Numbered from the stretch's first letter, positions 25,211 to 34,208 are shown. The stretch: DNA of 64,000 bases from Haloferax gibbonsii ATCC 33959 (GCF_000336775.1 NZ_AOLJ01000028.1:120142-184141), one strand, 5' to 3'. Numbers and translations: made by a program. The notes: generated by a model from the letters alone, not told the origin.

Positions 25211-25273
25211 GTCGGCACGGAACCGACAGTAAAGGACCGGTTCACGGCGACGGGGGGTTCCGTCTCACACCGA

Positions 25274-25964
25274 GAACAGCGGACAAAGTGGTGTGAGTGT
25301 TCCCCGTTTCGCACCGCCTCGTCCCTACCGTTCACACGCCCCAAGAACAGCGGACAAAGTGGTGTCCGTGTCAACCACTAACCATCGAACGTCAATCCAA
25401 TTCCGATCAACCACTCCCAGGTCATACCCACGGAACGCGTACTGAAGCGATTACCACACGCGTCGTCGGTTCTCACACGACCGGGCCGACCCGACTGCTT
25501 CGCTCGCCTGCTCACCCGAACACCCGTACTCTCGACTTTCGACTCTCGTTTCCCGCTCCGCTTGACTATGAACGCTCTGAGAGAGGACACGTGACCGAGA
25601 AGGACGTGGGCAACCGCGGCGGTGATAGCAGTGATACTGTGGCGGTGACTCAGTCTCCCGACACCTCGTCTCCCAACGCCTCGTCCCCCGACGATATCTG
25701 TCCTCCGTGGCTCGGAGGAACCTCACGACTCGAAGAAAGCGTCTTTGCAGGGGCTGAGACGACGAACAACTGCGGACATAGTGGTGTTCCCGGGGAATCC
25801 TCGAACCCTCGCGACGCGTCCGACCGCTTCAGCGACGACTCGGTGATGACCGACTGCGACCGGTATCCCAAGATGAAGCCTCGGGCGAAACTATGTCGTG
25901 TGTGACCGCGAACCACTCCCTACTCGTGGTCAGTCTGTCAAAAACAGCGGACAACGTGGTGTTC
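25274..25964 (+). repeat. Right ORB-like series of the origin
   Basis: Four plus-orientation elements: 25274-25296 and 25345-25367 share AACAGCGGACA-AA-GTGGTGT exactly, 25769-25789 reads ACTGCGGACA-TA-GTGGTGTTC, and 25943-25964 reads AACAGCGGACA-AC-GTGGTGTTC. A G-string (GACGGGGGGTTCC, near 25248) precedes the first. The whole 1.15-kb gap from 24899 to 26052 has no accepted gene. Confidence 0.75.
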
Positions 25965-26052
25965 GAACCCGTCGCCACCGCGATTTCAACGTCATGACAT
26001 TTGGTATCACGAGTATCCGATAAGTTATCCGTCTCCGTCCCCGAGCAAGAAT

Positions 26053-26337
26053 GTGAGTGAAAATCAAGGGCGTCGAAACCTTCGAATGCCCAACGACAAC
26101 GAGCTGTTCGCAGTCGTCACAGAGCACAACGGTGGCAATCACGTCCGAATCCGCTGTGAAGACGGAAAGAACCGCATGGGCCGCATCCCCGGCCGCATGA
26201 AGTACCGCACGTGGATCAACGAGGGCGACGTCGTGCTCGTCGAACCGTGGGACTGGCAGGACGAGAAAGCCAACATCGAATGGCGATACACCGGCGAGGA
26301 CGCGGACCAGCTCCGGCGCGAAGGCCACATCCAGTAA
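26053..26337 (+). CDS. eif1A: Translation initiation factor aIF-1A
   Basis: The 94-residue protein starts at GTG 26053 ([20 protein letters not shown]) and is an OB-fold protein. [20 protein letters not shown] and [20 protein letters not shown] are the nearly invariant family blocks. aIF-1A binds the A site of the small ribosomal subunit during initiation and aids mRNA scanning and start selection. The basic N-terminal tail and length are normal. It lies at the right edge of the origin with an ORB-like site on each side, so it may be a second copy carried with the replication module. Confidence 0.95.
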   Translation: MSENQGRRNLRMPNDNELFAVVTEHNGGNHVRIRCEDGKNRMGRIPGRMKYRTWINEGDVVLVEPWDWQDEKANIEWRYTGEDADQLRREGHIQ

Positions 26338-26453
26338 TCATTTTCTCCGAAAGGAGAGTTTATCTCGCCTGACGAACCAGCCGTGGCTCCCCGATAGCCC
26401 CGTGTTTTCTCTCCAGCGATTCCCGATTAGTACCGACGGAACGGAACAGAACA

Positions 26454-26476
26454 GAACAGCGGACATAGTGGTGTTG
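26454..26476 (+). repeat. ORB-like element between aIF-1A and the deacylase
   Basis: GAACAGCGGACA-TA-GTGGTGTTG, plus orientation, outside the main origin gap. It is preceded by a short GGAACAGAAC direct repeat. Confidence 0.7.
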
Positions 26477-26555
26477 CTCTCGTCGCGCCCGGCAAAATAG
26501 AACGAGGGCGCGAGCGCGAACCGCCTCCCGGAGGTCCGCTCGTTTCGCCCCCGTC

Positions 26556-27032
26556 TCACTCGAACACGTCGACGAATCGCGGCGCCGACAGTGTCTGCAG
26601 GTCCTCCGGCGTGAGTCGGAACACCGCCTCGGGCGTTCCCGCGGCGGCCCAAATCCGGTCGAACGACTCGAACGTCGGGTCCGCGAGGACGGGACAGTCG
26701 GTCGCGTGGCAGGTCGGCGGCACGCCGCCGATGCTCCAGCCGGTCGCCTCCTTCACCTCGCCGGGGTTGGCGCTTCGAACCGAGCCTCGTTCGACGTCGA
26801 ACTCGGAGGCGAGCGTGGCTTCGTCGACGCGGTTCGCGCCGCTCGTGAGGACGACAACCGTCTCGTCGCCGACGCGCATCACGATGCTCTTGACGATTTG
26901 GGCGACGTCGCAGCCGACGGCCGCGGCCGCGTCGTCGGCCGTCTTGGTTCCCTCCGGAAACTCCTCGATAGTCACTTCGAACCCGTGAGAATCGCGTACT
27001 TGGTCGGCGAAGTTGCGTGCCGTGGGATGCAT
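26556..27032 (-). CDS. YbaK/ProX-type aminoacyl-tRNA deacylase
   Basis: ATG 27032 gives 158 residues. IVKSIVMRVGDETVVVLTSG carries the conserved Lys-Ser that binds the tRNA end. DEATLASEFDVERGSVRSAN, the GYSIGGVPP-like block here as TGWSIGGVPPTCH, and the C-terminal WAAAGTPEAVFRLTPEDL are typical of the YbaK/EbsC family. These proteins hydrolyse mischarged tRNAs such as Cys-tRNA-Pro or related species. The frame continuing to 27107 is not conserved. Confidence 0.88.
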   Translation of the reverse strand: MHPTARNFADQVRDSHGFEVTIEEFPEGTKTADDAAAAVGCDVAQIVKSIVMRVGDETVVVLTSGANRVDEATLASEFDVERGSVRSANPGEVKEATGWSIGGVPPTCHATDCPVLADPTFESFDRIWAAAGTPEAVFRLTPEDLQTLSAPRFVDVFE

Positions 27033-27144
27033 ACTCAGGGGTACCCCCTCGCCGGATATGAACGTTCGCTGACGAGGCAGATTCTGCGAGGGAGTCAACG
27101 ACCGCACGCGAATCGCGTTCTCGACACCCCCGCGAGCTACGGAG

Positions 27145-28260
27145 CTACCACTCCCCGTCGAGTCCGTCGCGAAGCGCCGCCACGTCCGACTCGTCGTTGA
27201 AGTTGTGGAACGACGCGCGGACCGCTTTCGGCTCGGGGAGCGTCCGGACGACCACGCCCGCCGACTTGAGACGCTCGACCGTCCCCTCCGGGTCGGAGAC
27301 TTCGAACGAGACGAGCCCCGATTCCGGGTCGTGGGGGCTCAACAGCCGCCCCTCTGGGACGGTCTCGATGAACCGGCTCGCGAGATTGCGAATGTGCGCT
27401 TCGGTCCGGTCGAGACCGACGCGCTCGGCGATGTCGATAGCCTCTCGGAGCGCGACGTGCGGGGCGGGATTGGTCGTTCCGACCTCGAAGCGCTTGGCTC
27501 CCGGCGCGAAGTCGAGCCCGTCGGCGTTCGGCTCCGTGACGCCGCGGTAGCCGACGGCGTGTGGCTCGATTTCCTCCGCGATTTCGCGCCGGACGTAGAG
27601 GAACCCCGCGCCCCACGGCCCGAGCAGCCACTTGTGGCCCGCGCCGGCGACGATATCTGCTCCCCAGTCTTCCACGTCGACGGGATACTGGCCGAACGAC
27701 TGGACCGCGTCGACGACCGACAGCGCGCCGGCGTCGCGGGCGATATCGGCGAGTTCGCGCACGGGGAGCCGCGTCCCGTAGTTCCACGTCAGGGCGCTGA
27801 AACAGACGAGGTCGGCGTCGGCGACGGCCTCGGCGTACTGGTCCATATCGAGTCGCCCCGCGTCGCTCTCGACGACGCGGACCTCGACGCCCTCCTGTTC
27901 GAGTCGTCGCCACGGGAGGATGCCCGCCGGGTGCTCGAGATCGGTTCGGACGACCACGTCGCCCGGTTCCCAGTCGAGTGCGGTGGCGATTCGGTTGATA
28001 CCGTCGGTAGTGCTCTGGGTCAGCGCCACCTCCTCGGTCTCGGCACCGATAAACGCGGCCACGTCCTCGCGGACGGCCTCGTAGGCGTCGAACGCGGTCG
28101 GATAGGGGCCGTCGTCGCCCGGCGAGTCGTACTCGTGGTATTCGAGGAACTCGGTCGCCCGCTCCACGATGGGGCGCGGACTCGGGCCGTGCGCGCCGGT
28201 GTTGAGATACGTGACGTCGTCGAGGGCCGGAATCGTCGTTCGGAGTTCGTCTGGTGTCAT
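27145..28260 (-). CDS. Class V PLP-dependent aminotransferase / cysteine-desulfurase-like enzyme
   Basis: The 371-residue enzyme has YLNTGAHGPSPRPIVERA at the start, LTQSTTDGINRIA for cofactor phosphate contacts, VVDAVQSFGQYPVDVEDWG with the PLP-ring Asp, and AGAGHKWLLGPWGAGFLYV with the Schiff-base Lys at residue 210. It belongs with SufS-, kynureninase- and isopenicillin-N-epimerase-like members of class V. The flexible active-site Cys loop of SufS desulfurases is not obvious, so desulfurase activity is uncertain. An M20 hydrolase lies 16 bases upstream and is probably co-transcribed. Confidence 0.88.
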   Translation of the reverse strand: MTPDELRTTIPALDDVTYLNTGAHGPSPRPIVERATEFLEYHEYDSPGDDGPYPTAFDAYEAVREDVAAFIGAETEEVALTQSTTDGINRIATALDWEPGDVVVRTDLEHPAGILPWRRLEQEGVEVRVVESDAGRLDMDQYAEAVADADLVCFSALTWNYGTRLPVRELADIARDAGALSVVDAVQSFGQYPVDVEDWGADIVAGAGHKWLLGPWGAGFLYVRREIAEEIEPHAVGYRGVTEPNADGLDFAPGAKRFEVGTTNPAPHVALREAIDIAERVGLDRTEAHIRNLASRFIETVPEGRLLSPHDPESGLVSFEVSDPEGTVERLKSAGVVVRTLPEPKAVRASFHNFNDESDVAALRDGLDGEW

Positions 28261-28276
28261 AGTTCGTTATCGGGTG

Positions 28277-29614
28277 TCATCGTGAGTTGTTCTCTCGCCG
28301 TCCGCGTCGCGAAGGAGTCGTGCCTGCTGGTGACACGTCCGTCGAATCAAACGTTCTGGTACCACTATCGAATTGCCGCAACAGCTCGTCGGGGAGTCGG
28401 GCGTACACCTCGGCGTTGCCGGCGAGCGCCCCGGCCGTGGTGAACTCGTCAGCCGCGTGAGCCGTCTCGGTCCCCAGACCGAACTCGACGGTCGGGACGC
28501 CCGCGTTCCGCATCCGTTTCGCGTCGCCGCCGCCGGTCGCGCTCCGGCGGTACACGCGCCCGCCGGTGACGCCCTCGGCGACCGAGCCCACGGCGTTCGC
28601 CAGCGGGCCGTCGGGGTCCTCGAACGTCCCGACCGACCAGTCCGCGTCGACAATCTCGACCCCTTCGTGACCGGCGACCACCTCCCGAACACCGTCGAGT
28701 ATCGTTTCCGTGTCGACGCCAGCGGTCACGCGAATATCGAGTTTCGCCCGCGCCGCGGCGGGGACGACGTTCACTCGGTCGCCGCCCGACAGGACGCCCA
28801 GATTGACCGACGGCCGCTCGAACAGCTCTCGCGCCGCGTCCGCGCCGAACCGCGGCGCGTAGTACTCCGCGGACTCCTCGACGAGCGCCCGGACCGCGGG
28901 GTCGAACTCGAACCGCCTGTCACCGAGTGCGGATTCGATGTCGCTTACTGCGCGGTAGAGGCGGTGAATCGCGTTTTCGCCCAGCATCGGCCGGGAGCCG
29001 TGGGCGGCGGTCCCCGTCGCTTCGAGCTCCAGCCAGATGCTCCCGCGGTCGGCGACGGTCACCGAGTGTCGGTGGCCCTCGCAGGTCGTCTCGCCGATGA
29101 CGCAGGCGTCGGCCGAGAGCCCGCGCCGGTCCAGCAGCGTCGGCAACCCCGCCTCGCCGGCGATTTCCTCGTCGCTGACGAACGCGAACACGAGGTTCGT
29201 CGCCGGCACCGTCCCGGTTTCGACGTACGCCTTCGCCACCGCGAGCATCGCGGCGATTTCCCCCTTCATGTCGGTCGCGCCGCGCCCGTAGAGCCGGTTT
29301 CCCTCCCGCTCGCCGAGCGGGTCGCGCGTCCACTCGCCGGGCTCGAACGGGACCGTATCGAGGTGCCCCAACAGGACGAGCGTCCGGTCTGTCGCACCCG
29401 GGAGCGTCGCCACGATGTTCGGCTTCGTCGGGTTCGAGGCGACGCGCTCGGTATCGATACCGAGTTCGGAAAAGAACGATTCGACCCACGACGCGAGCTC
29501 CCGCGTGTCTCCCGGCGGGTTCTGCGTGTCGTGGCCGACGAGCGCCGCCGCGAGGTCGACGATATCCTCGCGGTGCTCGCGGAGGTAGACGACGGCGGGC
29601 GGGTCGCTGGGCAT
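28277..29614 (-). CDS. M20-family zinc metallohydrolase (ArgE/DapE-like)
   Basis: The 445-residue protein has LVLLGHLDTVPFEPGEWTRD (first zinc ligand His plus catalytic Asp), RGATDMKGEIAAML (bridging Asp), FVSDEEIAGEAG (catalytic Glu pair), VIGETTCEG and a C-terminal HAADEF with the last ligand His. The inserted dimerisation domain around residues 190-300 includes TAAHGSRPMLGENAI. The family removes N-acyl groups or splits small peptides and amino-acid conjugates; the substrate is unknown. The last 35 residues are polar and basic, an unusual tail for a halophile. Confidence 0.88.
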   Translation of the reverse strand: MPSDPPAVVYLREHREDIVDLAAALVGHDTQNPPGDTRELASWVESFFSELGIDTERVASNPTKPNIVATLPGATDRTLVLLGHLDTVPFEPGEWTRDPLGEREGNRLYGRGATDMKGEIAAMLAVAKAYVETGTVPATNLVFAFVSDEEIAGEAGLPTLLDRRGLSADACVIGETTCEGHRHSVTVADRGSIWLELEATGTAAHGSRPMLGENAIHRLYRAVSDIESALGDRRFEFDPAVRALVEESAEYYAPRFGADAARELFERPSVNLGVLSGGDRVNVVPAAARAKLDIRVTAGVDTETILDGVREVVAGHEGVEIVDADWSVGTFEDPDGPLANAVGSVAEGVTGGRVYRRSATGGGDAKRMRNAGVPTVEFGLGTETAHAADEFTTAGALAGNAEVYARLPDELLRQFDSGTRTFDSTDVSPAGTTPSRRGRRENNSR

Positions 29615-29752
29615 GGGGTCTCTGTCCGAGCGTACGCTCCGCGGACGGATAAGTTTGTGCTAAAAATACAATACTGGGTGCACAGAACAACTGCGTGTCA
29701 TTAATTCCTGAAAAATGCTGATTTCGGTCAGTCGCGGTGGAAGACCGCTCGG

Positions 29753-30235
29753 TTAGTTCGGCGCGGTGGACTTCTGCAGGGTCGCGGAGTTGGAACCCGA
29801 TTCGGAGGTCCAGACGACGCGGATGACTTCACCGGCCCAGTCGCTGTTATCTGCCGTCTTTTCGATAGTTACGCTTGTCCCTGCGGAGACCGTTCCACTA
29901 AACCCATCAGTTGCCGCAGGTCTGAACTCGAAGGCATCACCTGAATCTGCAGTATCGACTTCAGTCCCGTCAACAGTCACTTTGAGACGTGCGGCGTCAA
30001 TCGCGCTACCGGATTCGTGAGTGATCGTCACTTGGGCTTCATTGACTGTACCACCGTCGTTGTCATAGTCGAACGCGAAACTCGCCTGCGGGGCGGTATC
30101 GCCGACTTGGTCGCCGAGACCGAGGACGAAGGTACCGATGACGGCCGCGAGGATGACGGTAATCGCGACCATGAGGATGACGCCGATGACCGGCGAGACT
30201 GCGCGGGACTCTGTGAAGATTCTCTTGATTTGCAT
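29753..30235 (-). CDS. Type IV pilin, PilA-like
   Basis: The 160-residue protein begins [20 protein letters not shown]. The class III signal ends at SRAVSPVIG, where a PibD-type peptidase would cut before Ala, and the hydrophobic helix [20 protein letters not shown] follows. QASFAFDYDNDGG and a variable Thr/Ser-rich beta domain complete it, ending in [20 protein letters not shown]. These pilins form surface filaments for adhesion and biofilm. A near-identical N- and C-terminus is shared with the next gene while the middle differs. TATA-like GATATAAAC precedes it near 30345. Confidence 0.9.
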   Translation of the reverse strand: MQIKRIFTESRAVSPVIGVILMVAITVILAAVIGTFVLGLGDQVGDTAPQASFAFDYDNDGGTVNEAQVTITHESGSAIDAARLKVTVDGTEVDTADSGDAFEFRPAATDGFSGTVSAGTSVTIEKTADNSDWAGEVIRVVWTSESGSNSATLQKSTAPN

Positions 30236-30472
30236 AGTTGTTTCTCCTAGGTGTGCCGGACGAGAGGCGACCGTTGAGAAAAATTCGAATCGGTCCTCGA
30301 ACGCTTGCCTGCTAACCTAACAGATAGTCTGACGTTCTCCGAGGATATAAACTAGTACTGAGAAGACGTTTCACGTATCATGCGTGTTCCGTACCAGAAC
30401 CGGAGCGCACCGTCGCTCTCGGGGTAACATCCGAAAAAATTGAGGTTCGTTGGCTGTGACGCTGCGGACCGT

Positions 30473-30910
30473 TCAGGCGTTGTAGGTGTACTTCTGCAGG
30501 GTCGCAGAGTTGGAGCCCGATTCGGAGGTCCAGACGAGGCGCACTTCGTCGCCGCCACTGAGATCAGCGTCGAACTCGATGACGATAGTGTCTCCAGCGT
30601 TCATGTTACCGTCACTGTTGGCATCGCCGAGTGTTTCATCGCTCACGCCAGCAGCTGAAGTTTCGGACACGCTCAGGTCATCGAAGCTGATTGCGTCACC
30701 GCTTTCGTGCGTGATGGTCAGTTCGTCTGCAGAGTCATCGTATTCGAAGCTGAAGCTCGCCTGCGGGGCGGTGTCGCCGACCTGGTCGCCGAGACCGAGG
30801 ACGAACGTCCCGATGACGGCCGCGAGGATGACTGTAATCGCGACCATGAGGATGACGCCGATGACCGGCGAGACTGCGCGTGATTCGCTAAGGAATTTCT
30901 TGATATCCAT
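30473..30910 (-). CDS. Type IV pilin, PilA-like paralogue
   Basis: From ATG 30910 the protein is 145 residues, [20 protein letters not shown], with the same SRAVSPVIG processing site and hydrophobic helix as its neighbour. [20 protein letters not shown] leads into a shorter acidic domain, and the end [20 protein letters not shown] is nearly the same. A frame back to 30940 adds ten residues ahead of the processing site and is less likely. The two genes lie head to tail with a 237-base spacer, each with its own AT-rich upstream region, so they may be expressed separately. Confidence 0.9.
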   Translation of the reverse strand: MDIKKFLSESRAVSPVIGVILMVAITVILAAVIGTFVLGLGDQVGDTAPQASFSFEYDDSADELTITHESGDAISFDDLSVSETSAAGVSDETLGDANSDGNMNAGDTIVIEFDADLSGGDEVRLVWTSESGSNSATLQKYTYNA

Positions 30911-31217
30911 TGTTCTACCCAGGACCGGCCTCAGACCCACCTCGTGCCCACCTGCACGGGACCTCGAGCGGCCACATGTTCCGGTTCCTGTTGGCCTTTC
31001 GTATGTTCCGGATATATTTAATTTCGCAGCGACTTACCGGTCTATTCGGGGGGTTAGGGCGCTCCTAACGTCCGAATTCGGGATTTAAGCCGTTCAATCC
31101 CACCTGCATACCACCGGCGGGTATCTTCGGTGGTAAACCGCCGCGCTGACGCTCTACCCCTCGGATTCGCTCCGCGACCCGCACGGCGCGTCCGTCCCAA
31201 CCGTGTCGCACTCGAAT

Positions 31218-31240
31218 TTCTGCGGACACGGTGGTGTGGG
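31218..31240 (+). repeat. Isolated ORB-like element beyond the pilins
   Basis: TTCTGCGGACA-CG-GTGGTGTGGG matches the origin repeats although it lies 4.7 kb from the nearest other copy. It sits in a 424-base gap (30911-31334) that otherwise holds the pilin promoter region, with GGATATATTTAATTTCGC near 31012. Confidence 0.55.
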
Positions 31241-31334
31241 TTCGGCCGGGTCGTCGCTGCGGCGCGCGCGCGTTCGCACGCGCCGCTGACGGTCGTGAGA
31301 GCGCTGAAAACGCAGAAAAACGTCGCTGAACGAC

Positions 31335-31721
31335 CTACTGCGGGGCGTTCCAGAATCGCGGCGTCGACTCGAAGTCTATCTCAGCGTCGGAAGGCGCGCG
31401 CTCGTAGAGCGCGTCGTGGACGGCCTCGTAAGCCGCGCGCGGGCCCTCCTGTGCGAGTTTCGGGTGGTCGCGGGTGTCGAAGACGACGCGCCACGTCCCG
31501 TTCGTGAGGTGAAGCCCGAGGATGTACTTCCCGCGGACGTTCACGACCAGTTGGTAGGCGTGCTGAATCGTCTCGCCGTCGCGTTCGAGGTTGTAACCGC
31601 GGACGGCGACGGCCTGCTGAATCGCCTCTTTCGTCTCGAGTTCGGCGACGAACGACTTGGGGACGGCCCGTCCGGGGAGCGATTCGACGAACGGTTCGCT
31701 CACGGCCGCACCACCTCGCAT
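31335..31721 (-). CDS. Conserved haloarchaeal hypothetical protein
   Basis: ATG 31721 gives 128 residues (a GTG at 31703 is an alternative). The protein has KSFVAELETKEAIQQAVAVR, then IQHAYQLVVNVRGKYILGLH, LTNGTWRVVFDTRDHPKLAQ and a helical end with AVHDALYERAPS. It reads as a small alpha/beta fold with no signal peptide or known catalytic motif. I do not recognise the family. The longer frame to 32030 runs through a tandem-repeat tract and is not real. Confidence 0.65.
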   Translation of the reverse strand: MRGGAAVSEPFVESLPGRAVPKSFVAELETKEAIQQAVAVRGYNLERDGETIQHAYQLVVNVRGKYILGLHLTNGTWRVVFDTRDHPKLAQEGPRAAYEAVHDALYERAPSDAEIDFESTPRFWNAPQ

Positions 31722-31845
31722 CGCGTGCCTGTCGGTTCCATCGTACCCTATCTGGGCGGCCCAGCGGGTATATGCGACACGGTCTCTGCTGGGCGACGGG
31801 GCCCCGACCCGCGTCGCGCCTCGCGGGCGCGCACGAGAAGCACTA

Positions 31846-31967
31846 ACCCAGCGAACCAAGGTGGAGGCATATCCAACGAACCGAGACGGAGGCTCATCCA
31901 ACGAACCGAGAGGGAGCGCACCCAGCGAACCAAGGTGGAGGCATATCCAACGAACCGAGACGGAGGC
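31846..31967. repeat. Tandem repeat array with a 74-base higher-order period
   Basis: Two identical 48-base copies at 31846-31893 and 31920-31967 each contain AGCGAACCAAGGTGGAGGC then CCAACGAACCGAGACGGAGG. Between them lies a third variant, GAACCGAGAGGGAGC. The basic unit is about 24-25 bases (CGAACCNAGNNGGAGGC...TCCAA), giving five units. It lies upstream of both flanking genes, the hypothetical gene on the minus strand and the glyoxalase-fold gene on the plus strand. Confidence 0.8.
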
Positions 31968-32059
31968 GCGGCGAACGCGGGTCGGAATCGGTCGGCCGCC
32001 GTCTGCCGACCCGCGTTTCGAGCGAAGCACCTTTGACGCTCTGCGCGCGCAGACGAACC

Positions 32060-32476
32060 GTGAACACCAACGCGCACCACGTCGGTATCACCGTTCGCGA
32101 CCTCGATTCGACGCTCGAATTCTATCGCGATGCGCTCGACCTTCCGGTCGTCTCCCGTTTCGAAGTCGCGGGCGACGAGTTCGCCACCGCCGTCTCCGTC
32201 GACGGCGCCTCGGCGCGGTTCGCCCACCTCGACGGCGGCGACGTACGCATCGAACTCGTCGAGTACGACCCGGTCGGAGCCGACACCGACGAACCGACGC
32301 TCAACCGCCCCGGCGCGACCCACCTCGGACTCTCTGTCGACGACGTCGACGCCGCGGTGGCGGAACTCCCGCGCGATACCGAGACGCTCAGCGAGCCGCA
32401 GACGACCGAAAGCGGTACGCGAATCGCGTTCGTCCGCGACCCGGAGGGGAACCTCGTCGAACTCCTCGAGGCCTGA
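32060..32476 (+). CDS. Glyoxalase/VOC-superfamily protein
   Basis: GTG 32060 gives 138 residues. HHVGITVRDLDSTLEFYRDA and THLGLSVDDVDAAVAELPRD start the two beta-alpha-beta-beta-beta repeats, with the metal-binding His of each, and FVRDPEGNLVELLEA carries the closing Glu. Such proteins isomerise, cleave or sequester small substrates, for example methylmalonyl-CoA epimerase, glyoxalase I or resistance proteins. Which applies here is not evident. No operon partner. Confidence 0.85.
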   Translation: MNTNAHHVGITVRDLDSTLEFYRDALDLPVVSRFEVAGDEFATAVSVDGASARFAHLDGGDVRIELVEYDPVGADTDEPTLNRPGATHLGLSVDDVDAAVAELPRDTETLSEPQTTESGTRIAFVRDPEGNLVELLEA

Positions 32477-32552
32477 ATCGGACGCTCGACTCGACGGGCG
32501 TCACCTCTCGGCTGGTCGGACTTGTGGTGTGTGAACAATCACGGGTGCGCGG

Positions 32553-34208
32553 TCACTCCCCGCTCGGGAACCACGTTCGCGGTCGCTCCGCTCCGACCGG
32601 GAGTTTCAGCGTCACGGCCGTCCCCCCGAGGGGAGACGGTTCCAACTCCATGCTTCCGCCCGCCTTCTTGACGACCCAGTGGACCAGCCACAGCCCCATC
32701 CCGGTCCCGTGTTCGAGCGGCGTCTCCTCGCCGCGCTTGATGACTCGCCACTCCTCGTCGGGGATGCCGGGCCCGTCGTCGGCGACCCGGACGACGAGCT
32801 TCGAGTCGTCGTCTTCCGTTCGGTACACGTCGACGTGGACCGTCTCGCCGCCGTGTTTGAGCGCGTTCGCGATCAACTCGTCGAGCGCCGCGCCGACGCG
32901 GCTGTCGACCCGTGCGAAGACCCCCGTCTCGATGTCCGTTCGTATCGTCGCCTCGGGATACGTCGATTCGGCTCGCGACACGGCGGACTCGACGAGCGCC
33001 GAGACGCGCCGCGGGGTCGCCTCGGATTCGAGGGCGTCCGAGACGGTCTGGGCCTTCTCCGAGAGCGCCACGAGTTCGCTCGCCGCTTCGACGATGGTCT
33101 CGGCGGCGTCGGTGAGGTCCTCGTCGGCGACGCCGGCCGCGCCGGTCGCGTCCTGGCGAATCATCTCCGCGTAGCCCTCGATGACGTTCATCCGGTTTCG
33201 GAGGTTGTGCCTGAACATCCGGTTGAGGACGCCGAGACGCTGTCTGGTCAGCTCCGACTCGGTGATGTCCGACTGGATGGCGACGTAGCCGTGGATGTCG
33301 CCGTCGCTCGCGATGGGTGCGATAGTCTGTATCGCGGTGTAGAGCTCGCCGCCCTTCCGCCGGTCGATGATTCGCTCCTGCCACGTCTCGCCGGACTGGA
33401 CGGCCCGCCACAGTCGCTCGTAGTACGCCTCCGGCATCTCGCCGGAACTGAGCAGCGCGGCCGACTCACCGACCGCCTCCGCGGCGTCGTAGCCGGTAAT
33501 CTCTTCGAACGCCGGATTGACGTACGTGATCTCACCCTCCGGCGTAGTGAGGTAAATTGCGTGCCCCGCCTGTTCGACGGCCAGTTCGAACTCGCGGAGG
33601 CGACGCTCCCGGCGCTGTTGTTCGGTCACGTCGACGAACGCGCCGACGATTTCGGCGGGTTCGTCGTCGGCGTCGCGGACGACCGCTGTCGAAAGTCGGA
33701 ACTCACGGAGGTCGCCGTCCGCCCGTCGTCGCTCGACCGAAACGTCCGAGAGGCCGTCTTCGTCGATGGTCCGCCGGATAATCTCCTCGCTGTTTTCGCT
33801 GTTCTCGCCCGCGCTGTAGGGGAGTGGCTCGCCGAGCACCTCGTCGCGCTTCCAGCCGAACGCCTCCGTGGCGGCGTCGTTCCACCTCGTTACGCGCCCC
33901 TCGGGCGTGACCGCGATAATCGGAACCGGGGAGGCGGCGACCACGGTTCGAAGCTGGTCCAGCGACGACCGAATCGACGTCTGTTGGCGCTCGATTCGTC
34001 GGTCTTTCCGGGAGGCGAGCGCCCAGACGAACGCGGTAGAGACGGCGACGAAGGAGAACCCCTTGATAAGCTCGGCCTCCGGGGCCGGGGGCGCACCCAG
34101 CGCGGCCGACAGGAGCAACTCGCCGCCGAGGATGCCTGCGGTCCCGAAGCCGAGGTACGCCAGCGCCATCGTGCGGGCGTCGAGACCGTCGAGCGGCGAG
34201 TCGTTCAT
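32553..34208 (-). CDS. Membrane-associated PAS-PAS sensor histidine kinase
   Basis: ATG 34208 gives 551 residues. Two N-terminal hydrophobic helices (residues about 14-65) are followed by PAS 1 (SPVPIIAVTPEGRVTRWNDA to VDVTEQQRRERR), then PAS 2 (AVEQAGHAIYLTTPEGEITY to QSDITESELTRQ). The HisKA-like helix has FRHNLRNRMNVIEGYAEM with the phospho-acceptor His, and the ATPase domain has DELIANALKHGGE, VADDGPGIPDEEW and GTGMGLWLVHW. It is a typical haloarchaeal kinase with no linked response regulator. The input signal is unknown; PAS cores may bind flavin, haem or a small ligand. Confidence 0.9.
   Translation of the reverse strand: MNDSPLDGLDARTMALAYLGFGTAGILGGELLLSAALGAPPAPEAELIKGFSFVAVSTAFVWALASRKDRRIERQQTSIRSSLDQLRTVVAASPVPIIAVTPEGRVTRWNDAATEAFGWKRDEVLGEPLPYSAGENSENSEEIIRRTIDEDGLSDVSVERRRADGDLREFRLSTAVVRDADDEPAEIVGAFVDVTEQQRRERRLREFELAVEQAGHAIYLTTPEGEITYVNPAFEEITGYDAAEAVGESAALLSSGEMPEAYYERLWRAVQSGETWQERIIDRRKGGELYTAIQTIAPIASDGDIHGYVAIQSDITESELTRQRLGVLNRMFRHNLRNRMNVIEGYAEMIRQDATGAAGVADEDLTDAAETIVEAASELVALSEKAQTVSDALESEATPRRVSALVESAVSRAESTYPEATIRTDIETGVFARVDSRVGAALDELIANALKHGGETVHVDVYRTEDDDSKLVVRVADDGPGIPDEEWRVIKRGEETPLEHGTGMGLWLVHWVVKKAGGSMELEPSPLGGTAVTLKLPVGAERPRTWFPSGE

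Noticed and set aside
25297..25905. A 202-residue open frame on the plus strand within the origin region
   Set aside because: It runs through two ORB-like repeats, has no acidic halophile composition and no recognisable domain, and sits where origin DNA is expected; treated as non-coding.
20988..31240. CRISPR array made of the ORB-like repeats
   Set aside because: Spacing is irregular, copies occur in both orientations, and no cas gene is present; initiator sites explain them better.
31335..32030. Long version of the hypothetical protein at 31335
   Set aside because: The extra 103 residues come from the tandem repeat tract and are basic and low-complexity, so the start at 31721 is preferred.
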